Assembly: GCF_013373865.1 (NCBI RefSeq)
Contig: NC_050471.1
Coordinates: 17,169,047-17,233,046, forward strand
DNA length: 64,000 bases
Direction of reading: 5' to 3'
From: Monomorium pharaonis
Lineage: Eukaryota > Arthropoda > Insecta > Hymenoptera > Formicidae
Each line of letters begins with the position of its first letter. Within the stretch, counting starts at the first letter, position 1. Under the pieces are notes generated by a model. The model was not told the DNA's origin and ran no database searches. It was given only the letters and a program-made list of their open reading frames with translations. The position numbers and the translations under genes were made by a program. Positions 31,540-43,200 of the stretch are shown in pieces.

Positions 31540-32215
31540 CAGAGTGGGAAAAAAAGCTCATTTTTTTGACAAAAATCTACCTACAGTGCAATTCTCAACC
31601 GATTTTAAGTTTGTTTGGCTTGTTTTCTTCGTTAAGGTTTGCTCTTTGACGTAGTGTTGCGGCATTATCGATATAGAGTTGAAATACAAAATGGCGAATA
31701 GAAATAGATCATTGAAAGCGTTAAAATGCTATCTATGATACTTTTTGCCTACGATATCAAACATATTTTATTACACCTCAAAACTGGTACATATATGTTT
31801 TTGGGGTCGCAGAACACGAATTTGAGGTCAAACTGAACATTCAATATTCATAATTTATTTTAACATTTATTATAAGAATACTCTTAATAAATGTTATAAT
31901 AAATCGTGTTTATTGAATGTTCAGTTTGACCTTAAATTCGTATTCCGCGGCCCAAAAAACACATATATCCCATTTTGAGGTAAATATGTTTAATACCATA
32001 GGCGAAAAGTATCATTATAGATAGACATTTTAACGTTTTCGACGCTCTATTTCTATCCGCCATTTTGTATTTCAACTCTATATCAATAATGCCGCAGCAC
32101 TACGTCAAAGAGCAAACCTTAACGAGTAAAACAAGCCAAACAAACTTAAAATCGGTTGAGAATTGCACTGTAGATAGATTTTTGTCCAAAAAATGAGCTT
32201 TTTTTTCCCACTGTG
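31540..32215. mobile_element. Transib-like MITE with RSS-like termini
   Basis: Near-perfect palindrome with arms of about 330 bp, inserted in the LTR with CGGCG on both sides (31535-31539, 32216-32220). Read inward, the right end is CACAGTG, 23 bp, ACAAAAATC. The left end is CAGAGTG, 22 bp, ACAAAAATC. From established knowledge, V(D)J signals are CACAGTG-12/23-ACAAAAACC, and Transib elements share a CAC...TG heptamer and GC-rich 5-bp duplications. No transposase is encoded. Confidence 0.75.
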
Positions 32216-32688
32216 CGGCGGTTCGTGTCAGTCACTTGCTACGATCACAGCTGCGCGGTGCGGCGCGGCGTTCGTATTGGCCGTTCGGTCGATCGCGGTG
32301 TTTGGATTAGCCGCGGCGGTACGCGATGCTCGCGGCGCGGTAAACGGCGGAGCGCGTGTTCCGGCGGAGTTTACGGCTGTTTACGTGTAATCAGCTGTTC
32401 GTACGCGGTCGGTGATCATCCGGGGTGGATGATCTTCGCGGCGCCGGTTATCCCCTCATTCCGGGGTTCCCAGCGGTGGTACGGGACCACTCACTTCGTG
32501 ATCGGGACGAGAAACGTGTCGGTGCGTCGTCGCTCAGTCCGCGACTCGGGAAGACACTCAGTGCATGTCGGCGGGATTATAGGTTATGTTTGCATTCAAT
32601 TCGTGCTCTAGGAGGCCAGGCTCAATCCACCCGGAGGTACGATCAGCTCACTCCGCTGATCGAGAAGATCTGCCTTCTCTCGATCGAT

Positions 32689-32708
32689 GGAGGGTTTTTA
32701 TACCCTCC
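32689..32708 (-). promoter_or_regulatory. TATA box inside a perfect palindrome
   Basis: GGAGGGTTTTTATACCCTCC. The minus strand gives TATAAAAA between GGAGGG and CCCTCC. Confidence 0.65.
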
Positions 32709-32824
32709 ACTTGATGACGAGAAGAGTAGAGAAGTGAAAAGTGGGGACTCCATACGAGGTAGAGGGTAACGGCCTTATGTGTCTTTACCCGGCTTATCCC
32801 GGTTGCGAATAACGGCTCATTACA

Positions 32825-33015
32825 ATATGTCAGCAATATTTTTGTAATGTTACATTGTGATATATCGCAATGAAATATTTTAGCAATATTTTTTAATATT
32901 GCTAAAATATGTGCAATGCAATATGTTAACAAGATTTTTGTAATATTACATTTCCATTTTAATATTACTGCAATATTATAATATTACAGTAATATTATGG
33001 CAATATTACATGTTG
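32825..33015. mobile_element. MITE remnant with AATATTGC arms
   Basis: Dense GCAATATT/AATATTGC palindromic units ending in ATTACATGTTGTGTGGG. The right end resembles the CCCATATAG-type ends (here CCCACACAACA when inverted). The left end is lost at the LTR edge. Confidence 0.55.
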
Positions 33016-33195
33016 TGTGGGTTATCGGGCGTCCATCTTGTGTCGTCGTACATCCTGACGACCGAGGACCTTCTCGGCGGACGGACGAGCAAAGAGCATT
33101 CCTCAGTCCAACGGCAGCGACGGCGAAACAGCCAACAATAGAACGGAAATTCTGGAACATCATCTAAGAGGTGGAAGACGCGATTCAGACATTGA
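33016..33195. other. Unassigned spacer
   Basis: GC-moderate sequence between the MITE and the LINE tail. It contains a near repeat ACACCCTGGCG but no ORF I can support. Confidence 0.3.
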
Positions 33196-35234
33196 TCACA
33201 CCCTGGCGGTAGGGAGAATACACCCTGGCGACCGTTTCATAAGTTCTCGTAAGTTATTCTTGAGAATCCCAAGATTTTCAGATATTCTACGCTTTGTTCG
33301 GTCACAAAACAACCACAGCCTCCTCCTCCAGTCCTGTCCATACCTTTCCCCTATCCTCCAGACTTGACCCATCACTGCTGACGCCCTCCTCACTCTGTCC
33401 TTTATCTGCGCCTCCTAACCTTTATTTTTTGCATAACTAGATAACCTAGAGAGCTGTATTTCTTCACTTCTTTTCTCTTTCCTTTCCACTACTAACTTTT
33501 CCTACTCTTTCTACCTCCTCCTTTTCTGAATCTCTTTATTTTCAATTTCTCGGTGTTAAGCACCAAATTCTTTCCATCCAAGTACGCTTTTAATCTATCT
33601 ATCATACTCCTCATCTGCTCCTCATTCTCCGCCGTTACCATTAAATCGTCTGCGTAAGCGAGTGTACGCACTTTTTCTCCTCCTATCTTCACACCTCCTA
33701 TCTTCACCCTATTTAACTCTTCCCATTACCTCCTCCAAGTCTAATATCGAGACATTAAAAATTAACGGACTTAACGGGCTTGTCTTACCTCTTTTCCCGT
33801 CCAAAACTCCTCCCTCCATCTCTTCCTATTCTAACTTTTCGTCTTTCTTAATAAAATTTCAACCCTCTCTATCAAACCCTCCCTAATCCCCCTCTCTCTG
33901 ATCGTCTTTATCAAAACCTCCCTATCCACCGCCTTCAAGTCTACGAATAATGCCACCAGTTTCCTTCCTTTCCTCCCTATACTTCTATTTACCAGATAAT
34001 TCAGAACAAAAATGATATCTATTGTACCTCTACTCTTCCTAAACCCTGCTTGATTATCTGGAATTATCTTCTTTTCCTCCATGTCTTCCCTCAACCTCTC
34101 TGCTAGTATCATCGCATACATCTTGTACAGTGAAGGCATTAGAGTTATTCCCCTATAACCCACGCTCTTCCCATCCCCTTTCTTTATTATGGATACTACA
34201 CCCTCCTTCCACCTCTCTGGCCACCTTTCTCCCCTCCACATCCTATTCAAAAATCTTTCCTCCATTTTCCAGCCTCCAACTTCCATACTTCATTTGGTAT
34301 CGGACTCCCCCCCGCTTTTCCTAATTTCAACTTCCCCACCACTCTTCTCACCACCTCCCTGCTTATTATCCCCTCCTTTTTATAACCCCTTTTCACGTAA
34401 CCCTTACTTTCCCCCTTTACCCTCTTTCCTCTACCCCCTCTAGTAGACACATAAAATACTATTCCCATTTTTCCATTTCAATGCCCTCATTCGCCTTACT
34501 TTTCCTCTTCCTATTTCTATTTATTATCTCCCACATTTCACTTTCTGTACTAGTCCCTTCAACCTTTTTTTCCCACTTCCTATTCTCCTGTTCTTTTTTT
34601 TCTCTCACACAACTCTTTATACTCACTTTTCTTCTCACTAAAACTCTTCTTCTCTTTTTTCCCCTTCTCCACCTCCTTAATTTCACTCTCACCTGTTTCT
34701 TCATTGTTCTACATTCCTCATTCTATCAACTCTTATTAACCTTCTTTCCCTTTCCTCTTTCTCTCTGTCTTGCTCATCGCTCCTACTATTCTACTCATCA
34801 TCCTTTTCCACTCATCATTTAACTACCATTCTGTCCCTCCCCTCAATTTTTTTCTATCTCCTCCCTGAATCATTCTATACCCCCCTTGTCCCAAATCCTC
34901 CCTTATGAAACGACATTTAGCTTTCTCCTTCCCCTCCCTCACGCCACTCTTGACTTCTATCTCAACCGGGAAATGATCCGAATCTACCTTATCTCCTACT
35001 AATATTCTTTCTATTCTTTCAAGTCTGCAAGAATTATTTCTTCACTCTTCAGGTTCTTCTTTTTACTCCACACTTCTTTACTCTGCTCCTCATCCTCTAA
35101 CCTTACCCAAATCTTTCCTATTCATCTCTCCTATTCTTCTTATCCCCTTCCCTGTTACATCCGCACCGATATCTCTAAATATTTTTTCTGTCGCTTCTTT
35201 CCTTTTTCCCTTGCTGAAACAACCTTTCAGTACA
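33196..35234 (-). pseudogene. LINE ORF2 relic (RT) with Arg/Glu/Lys-rich linker
   Basis: Minus-strand frames in order: an endonuclease scrap (VDSDHFPVEIEVKSG near 34970), a highly charged linker (frames 34704-34247), RT motifs GYRGITLMPSLYKMYA, DNQAGFRKSRGTIDIIF and LVALFVDLKA (34286-33831), the catalytic TLAYADDLMV (33660), and a tail RRASAVMGQVW (33393-33300). Several stops and frameshifts separate them. The LINE continues at 38415-38700 beyond a nested insertion. It resembles I/LOA-type LINEs by motif order; the clade is not certain. The plus-strand Phe/Leu/Ser-rich ORFs here are antisense shadows. Confidence 0.75.
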
Positions 35235-36015
35235 CTTATCTGCAACCTTTCTGAAAACATTCAAAAATGTTTCAAGTGCAAACATCGCGGACATTTGCTA
35301 TCTCAGAGCTGTCTCAGAAATATTTTGAAACGTTTCTGAAATGGTTCACTTTTCACTTGAAACATTTCTGAAATATCTCTGAAAATTTTCTGTGCTATAT
35401 GGGTGCACTACACACAGAAAAAGGATTCGTTACCAAAGCTAAAATTTTTAGCCATGACAGATGTGTCTTTAAGACACAATAATAAGTATCACATAGGTCC
35501 CGAAAGCTCACTACGATAGCATAGGTTGATCCGTTTTCTGACACTGTGATCTGTTTTAAGTAGCTTTTGGAGTGTGAATTGCATTGCGAGAAAGGTGCCG
35601 CGTGCGCCACCTAGTGACGGTCCGCGAACTATTTATGTGGATTATTTCATAAAAAAGTTTTCAAAAATAACACAATTGAAAGTTTTCAGGATAGCGTGTA
35701 AAAGATGCCATAAATAACTGAAAAATTTATTAAATTATTTTATGTGAAAGGTTTCAGAAATAACTTTCTTAAAAGTTTTCAAAATTTATGTCATGTGAAA
35801 GGTTTCGGAAATAACTCAATTGAAAAATCTGTAAAAATGTCAAATGAAATGTTTTAGGGATAACTCAACTAAAAGTTTCGAATTTATTGCATGTGAAAGT
35901 TTTCAGAAAAAACTTTTGAAAGTTTGTTAAATTGTTTCATATGAAAAGTTTCAGAAATAATTAAACGGAAAGGTCTGTAAAAATATTTCATACGAAAGGT
36001 TTCAAAAATAACTTG

Positions 36016-36487
36016 TGTTACGTCCAGCCTTATAGGATTTAATTCTTTATTTGGTAGGAAGGATATTTCAAGGAGAACAGGTAAGGCAGGGAAGAACGTA
36101 ACAAAAACGTGTAGAATTCCCGTAGGCACACAAATTAAGAGAGGGTAGGTGCCTCGGGTCGAACGCACTTTTTATGACTCAAAAATATAGGTCAACGTGC
36201 CGATAGGCCCGCTATAACCCATTTCGAGTCGTACGTCCGTCGGTCCAAGTTTCGAGTCAACGAATTGAATCGCTTTAACTCGGGATCGGACCAGATGCAG
36301 TCTTTGTTCAGGAGGGGCGAGGTCGTTGAAACTTAAATGAATGATGAAGTTGGTGTAAAATTAACAAAGGTATTTATTCTAATAACAAATAAAATAAGAA
36401 AATAAAAAGAAAATACAAATAAGTGCTGAAGTCGTGGTTTGAAAATTTTGTAATAATGGTATAATCGAAATTTAAAACGCATAGTGA

Positions 36488-36541
<54 letters not shown>

Positions 36542-38258
36542 GTACAAATATTATATAAGTATGTGGTGGACGGAGAAAGAGAAACAAAGAGATTTTTGTT
36601 TTTTAATTCTAGTATTCACGGTAAACGCTAAGCAAAGAAATAGACGAAGGGTTTATTAAATGGTTACATGGGGAAAACAGAGATGCTTGAAATCATAAGA
36701 AGATAAGGAGTAGAGCGAGAGAGAGTGGGGGTGGAACACCTTCGAGTTTTGGAGAACTGATCGAAGAGTACGATGAAAAAGCTCGAGATTCGCATACGGG
36801 AGCCTCAGGTTCGTATAAGTGTGGGGGAACTTGAGATTCGCACACGAGAGTCTCAGGTTCATGTAAGTGTATAGGAACTTGAAATTCGCACACGGGAGCC
36901 TCAGGTTCGTGTAAGTGTGAGAGAGTTTAATTATAAATAATAGGAGGGTGTCTTAAAGAATTAAAACGGAAAGGAGTAGATGAGTAACGTAAAAACAAAG
37001 AAAGAAATTGTGATAGTGGGACTTACTCATTACTGGTTCTCGAACAAATTCGTCGGAATCGAAGGGTTTTCTTGACCGGATGGAACGGCACTAAAGTTTA
37101 CTCGCGCACTGATTCTACATGATTACTAACTAACTGACTCACTAACTTACTAGGGTGAAAAACTAACGTTAACTGACTTACTTATTAACTCTCTTATTAC
37201 TCTTAACTGAACTCATTATCGATTACTAACTGGGGTGAAAAACTAAACTAAACTGACTAACCAACAACTAACTGTAAGACTAGCGCGAGAGATAGTAAAG
37301 GATTCTCGGAGCCATGAGATTCGCAGTGAGCGCCGCGTGATGCGCGCGTGCTGGCATCAGCTGTGTTTTCGAAAACAAGATTAGAGGCTGGTGATCCCGG
37401 ATAATCTCAGCAGCCGTTTTCGGGGACAGTCTCACTTGCCGCGCTGTAGCGAACACACCGAATCCCGACTTAGCCCGCGCGCCGGGCATACAATAAAGGA
37501 ATCTAAGTAACGAGGCTCTTTGAGTAATTCGTGATCCCGGCCCATCCTGACATAAAGTTCCGTCCGATACCCTTTCGGTTTCCTTGGTTCCGTAGTTAAT
37601 TTCCCTACATAACTAACTCACTCGTTCTCTTCAACATTTGGTATTATATATATATAGTCTTACAGGGGGAGAATCCAGATGTGGGTGGTTCAAATATTCT
37701 AACTGGTAGGACTCTTTTTCAGGATTGTGTGGTGGGTGAATTCTAAGGTTTCTTATTAGAGAATAGTTTTTCCTTTTTGCCCAATCATACGTTGAGTAAT
37801 TCGTCGAGTGTTTCTGTTTTCTCCCGCATTCCTTCAATTTTATTGAAGGGATCCGACCAATCGCGTAGGTTATCTTCCCTTTGGGTTTAAGAGATAAATT
37901 TTTTTTTATCGTGCTAAACGTGCTACGGTATGGTTTGCAAATGGAGAAAATGGTTATTTATTTTTTGCTTATGTTTAGATACTTTATTGCTCATTTTTTG
38001 GGAAACGTGAAACTTTGCTTAGATCCCATGTTTGTTTTTGAATTTCTATCTTCAGAATTTATTATTTGTTGACTCAATATTCAAAAGGAGTCGGAATTAT
38101 CAACTTGGTCGTTTCGTCCATCCATGTTTGTCATCACGTTTCTAACAGACTAATCCTAGACGCATAAAAAATTATCGGAGACCGTTGAAACGGAATTTCT
38201 TTTGTAAATTATTTGTTTCTCTGACGAAGGGAAATCGTGGAGTCTGCCGGACGTAACA
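36016..38258. mobile_element. 2.24-kb solo LTR
   Basis: TGTTACGTCC at the left and GGACGTAACA at the right, flanked by CTTG on both sides (36012-36015, 38259-38262). The flanks rejoin within a MITE repeat unit. It contains a (TA)n tract (36489-36538) and a 48-bp repeat. The ends resemble those of the gene-bearing LTRs, but I find no comparable small ORF in it. Confidence 0.85.
36785..36928. repeat. 48-bp tandem repeat, three units
   Basis: Units starting GAGATTCGCAYACG at 36785, 36833 and 36881. The period is a multiple of three, which creates the repetitive minus-strand ORFs; they have no other support. Confidence 0.85.
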
Positions 38259-38414
38259 CTTGTACTGATAGTTTTAACAAATTCTTTTCATACGAAAGGT
38301 TTCAGAAATATTTTTGTTGAAACATTTCAAATGACATATTACAGAATTCTTTCAAAATTGTTGCACATAAACTATGAAAAGTTGAAACCTTTCTGAAACA
38401 ATCTGTGCTATATG

Positions 38415-38700
38415 GGTCTTCTCCAGCTCTCTAACCCTCCCTTCTAGTACACTACCTCCGCCACTGTCCATCTTATCTATCCTTTTCTTTAACTTCTCCT
38501 GGGTTTCCACTAACTCCCTTCTTTTTCTTTCCCATTTACTTTCCCTCTCCTTAAAATTCTTAATTTCATTTTAAGCACTTCTATTTCCTCTCTCATCCTT
38601 TTCCTCTGTTCTTCTACAATCTCTCTCAGCTCTTCTTTTATTTCGATCTTAACTATCTTTAGACTCAGGCGGCACTACTGCTCCCTACTATCACGCTAAC
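38415..38700 (-). pseudogene. LINE coiled-coil segment
   Basis: Minus-strand frame rich in Glu, Lys and Arg (IKEELREIVEEQRKRMREEI) typical of the coiled-coil upstream part of this LINE. The MITE at 35235-38414 separates it from the rest. It contains stops. Confidence 0.5.
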
Positions 38701-39780
38701 CCTTCTTATATCTATCTAATCCTTGTTGTTCCTCGGATTGCCTAATTAATATGCAATTACTGTCTTGCTCTTTTCCCCCACTGTTGCGTACACGAACCGT
38801 GCATGGAAAATATCATAACATTAAAATATACGAATACATTCGTTTAGCGTACATGGTCTCGAGATTCGTTCGCGACGCATAAACACAGGCATGTCCCTGT
38901 TCGAACCTGCACGTGCTTGCACACCGACGACGGACTGTCTTGACTTAGAGACAATGTATCGGGAGAGGGGACAGAAATTTCTAGCAATCGGCCGAAATTG
39001 TATAAAAACATGTCCCTCGAGGAAGGGACAGTCATTTTTCGCTTTGGCTTTCGAGAAGTGAGTTTCGGACAGTATTCTTTGCAAATCGTATAGTGAACGC
39101 AGTTTCCGAGCCACGTTGCCTAGCATATCCTCTCAGTTACCACGCGACACGATCCGACGATCTCGAGCACCACACGCATAACATCAATCGTTAATCACGA
39201 TCCAAGGTCTACGGACTTCAGGCGTTATCGTGAAGCCGTCTCAGGGCACAAGCCCCCAGGCATTGACGGACATACGCGCAACATCTTACCGAATCGCGGC
39301 GACTCAGAGTGCTCCCAGGCGTTGTCGTCGCGTAATACGAACACATTTGGCGACTCAGAGCGAAGGTGCTCCCAGGCGTTGTCGCCATCATTATTGAAAC
39401 TCGCGAGCGGATAGATAGACACAATCATTCCGATATATATATATATATATAAATATGTACGATATACTGTGCGGATTATTCAAATAATCAAATAACGTGA
39501 TTCGTTGTTGCATTAAAGAACGTTGTGAACTTATAAAATAAACTAATATTCAAGTGACGAACAATTCAACCTCATCTATTTACACATCCACAAACGCGGC
39601 GTGGATAGTAAAACATCCACGTCGATACCACAAAACACCCACTCTACCTTTTCCACCCACACACTCTACTTACTCTCTGACTACAGTTCCTCCCACTCTA
39701 TCTTCTTCTTCCACCTTTCTAACGCACTTCGAAAATCAGCTATAATCGCATACATCTAATTCACTAGGCCCCAGAAACAG
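38701..39780 (+). other. LTR-like promoter region
   Basis: TGTTGCGTACACG near 38783, TATAAAAA at 39001, a repeat GGCGACTCAGAG...GCTCCCAGGCGTTGTCG (39298 and 39350), and AATAAA at 39537. This order fits U3-R-U5 of a plus-oriented LTR. No partner LTR, duplication or coding region was found. The short ORF at 39554-39745 is not recognised. Confidence 0.35.
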
Positions 39781-39784
39781 AAAT

Positions 39785-39915
39785 CTCGGTGTCCAATAAT
39801 GCGGTGTTCAATCGTGCAGTATATATGTTTTACTAGTGTAATTCAATCATACGGTATCCAAACGTTCGGTGTCTAATCGTACGTGTCCAATCGAGCCGTG
39901 TCCAAAAAAAGGTCA
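39785..39915 (+). repeat. GTGTCC minisatellite element (second copy)
   Basis: Diverged GTGTCCAATCGTGCG units with TATGTTTTACTAGTGTAATTC in the middle. The right edge CCAAAAAAAGGTCACC abuts a gypsy pol relic. The inverse of the same arrangement lies at 42325-42525. Confidence 0.7.
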
Positions 39916-41302
39916 CCCGTAAACCGATATCCCTTTAGGTAATCGCGCATGCGGCGGATTCCCTACATCACCGCAAAGCACTCCAACTCGGTCACGCTAT
40001 AGTTTTGCTCCGCCTTGTTAAGCGTTTGGCTCGCAAATGCTATCACCCTCTCTCCCTAGCCGTGGTTCTGCATCACTACGGCGCCAAACCCCTGTGTGCT
40101 TAGTTTGAAGAAGAAAAAATTTACTGAAATCAGGACATGCGAGGACCAATGCCGATGTCAGTGTGGCTTTCGGGCGCTCAAATGCGTTGTGCTCCGCGGT
40201 TCTCCAAGTTCAACGCGCTGATTTTAATGAGCGCGGTAAACAGTGTGGCCACGGTTTAAAAATCCAGAATAAATCGTCGGTATCATGTCATTTCCAGAAA
40301 CTGGCGTACCTTCCGGAGTGTAGTCCAGGCCGGTCTCTCCGTGATGGCGCTTACTTTTTCGGAATCCATATACACTTTCCTCTAGTTCAGAGGTCATAAT
40401 GTGGCTCAGATACCGCAGGCGGTCTCGACAGAAGTGACATTTTCCAAAGTTTAGCCGCAGTTTGATCTGGCGCAGCCGGCGGAAGACTTCGACCAGATGT
40501 TGTAAATGCTTCCCGAAGATGGCACTGGCTACGACAATGTCATCGAGGTATACCAACACGTTGAGTTTTAGCTCTAACACCAGGATGATGTCGAGCAGAC
40601 GTTGAAAGATCGCCAGGACGGAACGCAGCTCGAAGGGCATGAACTGGAGCCTTCTCCTGGACACGGTAAAGGCCGTGGCCGGCCGGCTCGCCTGCGTCAG
40701 TGGGATCTGCCAATATCTTTTATCAATCTAGTGTCGACAGGTAACGCGCGACTCACAGCTTATTTAGCGTTACGGTAATGTGGAAAAGCGAATAAGCATC
40801 CTTTTCCGAGACTTCCGCGTTTTGCCTGCGGAAGTCGATGCAGAAACGGTGGCCTCCGTCCTTCTTCCTGACCACCACCACGGGAGAGGTCCACGGACTG
40901 CGCGAGGACTCGATTACCCCTTTATTCAATAGGTTCACATGGACACAGTGCAAATAGACACAAAATAATGTACATGTTTCAAATAAACACGGTTCATTTC
41001 AATACAAAAATTTTGTACACAGGAAAAATAAATTCTGGACAAATTACAATTTGGACACGATAAAAATGTACACCGTGCAATTGGACACGTAAAATTTGTA
41101 TACTGCAAAGTTGTACACCTCAAACTTGTACACCGCAAAATTGTACACCGCAAAGTTGTACACCGCAAACTTGTACATCGTGTATATTGTATTGGAAATC
41201 TGCTAATACATATAAACTTTATTTTGTTTGCAATGTACAACATGGGATAGCGACTTCGAGGGGGTGGGTGCGGAAAGGGTGCCGAAAGCGCCCCTTGCAC
41301 CC

Positions 41303-41365
<63 letters not shown>

Positions 41366-41615
41366 CGCGCGTGTGTGTGCAAACCATTCTCTGCACCACA
41401 TGAATTTGCGACTTTCCACGCAAAACTTTGTGGTGTAATTTGTCCAGAATTAATTTTTTTTGTGTACAAAATTACTGTGTCGAAATGAACCGTGTCCATT
41501 TGAAACGTGTACATTATTTTGTGTCCATTTGCACCGTGTCCATTTGCACTGTGTCCGATTGTACTGTGTCCAAGTGAAGGCTACTCTATTCAACATCGTC
41601 CATCTCTTGGTTAAT
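39916..41615 (-). pseudogene. pol: Gypsy pol relic (RT and RNase H), interrupted
   Basis: Minus-strand RT motifs: MLNKGVIESSRSPWTSP (its start lies beyond the insertion, near 41600), KKDGGHRFCIDFRR, FMPFELRSVLAIFQRLLD and the catalytic YLDD (LVYLDDIVVAS, 40560). RNase H fragments follow at 40150-39930 (IAFASQTLNKAEQNYSVTE, RMRDYLKGYRF) with stops. The first RT block is separated by the element 40937-41577. Both ends of the relic abut repeat elements. It is a different gypsy lineage from that at 25.8-31 kb, judging from the RT wording. Confidence 0.8.
40937..41577. mobile_element. Palindromic element with GTGTCC-repeat arms and a (GT)n core
   Basis: Arms of about 115 bp built of TGGACACAGTGCAAATGGACAC-like units. 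The ends are TAGGTTCACATGGACAC and its inverse. Flanks TTTATTCAA and TCTATTCAA indicate a 7-9-bp duplication inside the RT sequence. The core has GACTTCGAGGGGGTGGGTG, then (GT)n with GC steps (41306-41380), then AACCATTCTCTGCACCACATG. The same core recurs at 42985-43180. Shadow ORFs of His-Thr and Cys-Val runs are not genes. Confidence 0.75.
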
Positions 41616-41616
41616 A

Positions 41617-42063
41617 ACACAGGCACGCAAAAAAAAAGTAGTTGGTCCGGCGGACTAGACTAGTCAATCCTTATGTATTTCGACCCGCTGAATCCGAATC
41701 TAAGGTCAGAATTGCAAAGTTAGCTCGCATTTCCTAACCTAAAAAAAAATTTTTTTTTAACGTTGGTCCGGCAGACCAGACTAGTCTATCCTCATGTATT
41801 TCGACCCGCTGAATTTAAATCCTAAATCAAAATTTCTGAATTGGCTCATTTTTTCCTAACCTCAAAAAAAAAATTTTTTTTATAATGTTAGTCCGGCGGA
41901 CCCAAATAATCTAACTTCATGTATTTGGACCCGCTGAATCCAAATTCAATGTCAGAATTGCTGCATTGGCTCATTTTTTCCTAACCTTAAAAAACACCTA
42001 AAAACAGTTTGGATCACAAATGTATAATCCGGAACGTGCAGGCTTGCGTAACCACATTACAAC
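41617..42063 (+). mobile_element. Terminal arm of the CACAGGCAC family with three 122-bp modules
   Basis: Begins after TAA with CACAGGCACGC. The module GTTGGTCCGGCGGACY...TTTTTTCCTAACCT repeats at 41641, 41762 and 41887. It matches the arm 50526-50740 up to AACCACATTAC and then diverges, so only one arm is present. Confidence 0.75.
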
Positions 42064-42324
42064 ATGGCCGTGTTGTGTGGTCGGCATCGCTGTTTGATGC
42101 ACAACCCGGGCTTTAGTCGGATGTGGTGTTTGCCCCGGTGAGTAGGCCTTTGGATTGTCTCGCGAGAGCTCGATAGCGAGGAACTCCCGGAGTCGTGCAA
42201 GAACTGGCAGAAGTAGCGCGAGGATCAATCGTAGTTTCGTCCATAGATTCACCCCGATTACACTAAGCTCTCCGGGGTAGTACGGTGAACCGATGCCGGT
42301 AGGTCAGTCCCCGCACACGCAACA
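42064..42324 (-). other. Unassigned coding-like scrap
   Basis: A minus-strand open frame (LILALLLPVLARLREFLAIE) without stops over about 80 codons. It may be a piece of gypsy gag-pol, but no diagnostic motif is seen. Confidence 0.25.
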
Positions 42325-42525
42325 AGAAGTATCCCGTTTGGACACGTAACGATTAGACACGGCTCGATTGGACGCGCACGATTGGATACCGCACGATTAG
42401 ACACCGCACGATTGGACACGGCAAAATTGGACACCGAACGTTTGGATACCATATTGAATTACACTAGTAAAACATACATACCGCACGATTGGACACTGTA
42501 TTATCGGACACCGCACGATTGAAGA
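42325..42525 (-). repeat. GTGTCC minisatellite element (third copy)
   Basis: Inverse orientation to 39785-39915, sharing TATGTTTTACTAGTGTAATTC and eight or so 15-bp units. Confidence 0.75.
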
Positions 42526-42534
42526 CACACACAC

Positions 42535-42950
42535 TAGTGATGTAACAAATGTGAGATTTTAGATATTCGCGAATGCGAATGCGAATGCGAATATCTGTTA
42601 CCGACATTCGCGAATGCGAATATTGACTTGCACGAACCTGTCGGTTCGGTGCAGCCAGTTGGCTCGCGCGTAAGACTGTAGCGCTACAGTAGCAGTGTCT
42701 TGCCGGAACGCAGTCATTGTTTACGTCGTTTACGATGTAAATCCTTAAGAATAGCCAACTTTAATAAAACAAAATTATTGAATTGTCTAATTTCTTTACA
42801 TTATTTTATTTTATTTTTTTCATTTAAAGAGACCAACTTTTACTAAAGTAATATTCGCAAAACATTCGCATATTTTCTGCGAATGCAAATACTTTGAAAT
42901 CAGCGAATATTCGCGAATGCAAATGCAAATGCGAATATTCGTTACATCAC

Positions 42951-42952
<2 letters not shown>
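42535..42952. mobile_element. hAT-type MITE in an (AC)n tract
   Basis: Ends TAGTGATGTAAC and GTTACATCACTA with subterminal GCGAATATTCG repeats. ACACACAC lies on both sides, an 8-bp duplication that cannot be told from the microsatellite itself. No ORF. Confidence 0.7.
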
Positions 42953-43002
<50 letters not shown>

Positions 43003-43200
43003 TCACATGTGTTTGCAGATTTTCAATACAATTTACATGGGTTAACGACTTAGACGGGGTGGGTGTGGGAGGGATAGGCTGAAGGTCCCCCCTTACACCC
43101 CCAGCGCACGCGTCCCGAATCGCACGCACGCACGAAGCATTCTCTGCACTACATGGGTTTGCGATTTTCAGGCAAAACAAGATGTTCATAAAAATTCGTA
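42953..43200. mobile_element. Partial copy of the (GT)n-core element
   Basis: (AC)n to 43002, then ACATGGGTTAACGACTTAG, GGGGTGGGTGTGGGAGGG and AGCATTCTCTGCACTACATGGG, homologous to 41236-41430. Confidence 0.6.

Larger units (their letters stand above)
31152..32824 (-). mobile_element. 5' LTR, family III (copy 2)
   Basis: Starts TGTAACCGCG and ends GGCTCATTACA. It aligns to the two solo LTRs outside a 676-bp insertion. On the minus strand it is followed by AATTGCGCCCGATCAGGG (putative primer-binding region) and gag. AATAAA lies near 31270. The 3' LTR of this provirus is absent because pol is truncated at 25846. Confidence 0.85.
35235..38414. mobile_element. CCCATATAG-type MITE with GAAACATTTC arms, split by a solo LTR
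   Basis: Repeated AAAGGTTTCAGAAATAACT units (about 62-66 bp period) at 35640-36011 and 38263-38400. The right ends CTGTGCTATATGGG occur twice (35386 and 38401), suggesting two overlapping copies. The block 35490-35630 matches the centre of the element at 5363-6780. It lies within the LINE. Confidence 0.6.

Noticed and set aside
33662..34822. Plus-strand Phe/Leu/Ser/Pro-rich ORFs
   Set aside because: Antisense of the Lys/Glu/Arg-rich LINE coding strand, which carries real RT motifs.
41187..41514. Long overlapping ORFs on both strands
   Set aside because: They cross a (GT)n tract and palindromic minisatellite arms inside a MITE; no conserved motif.
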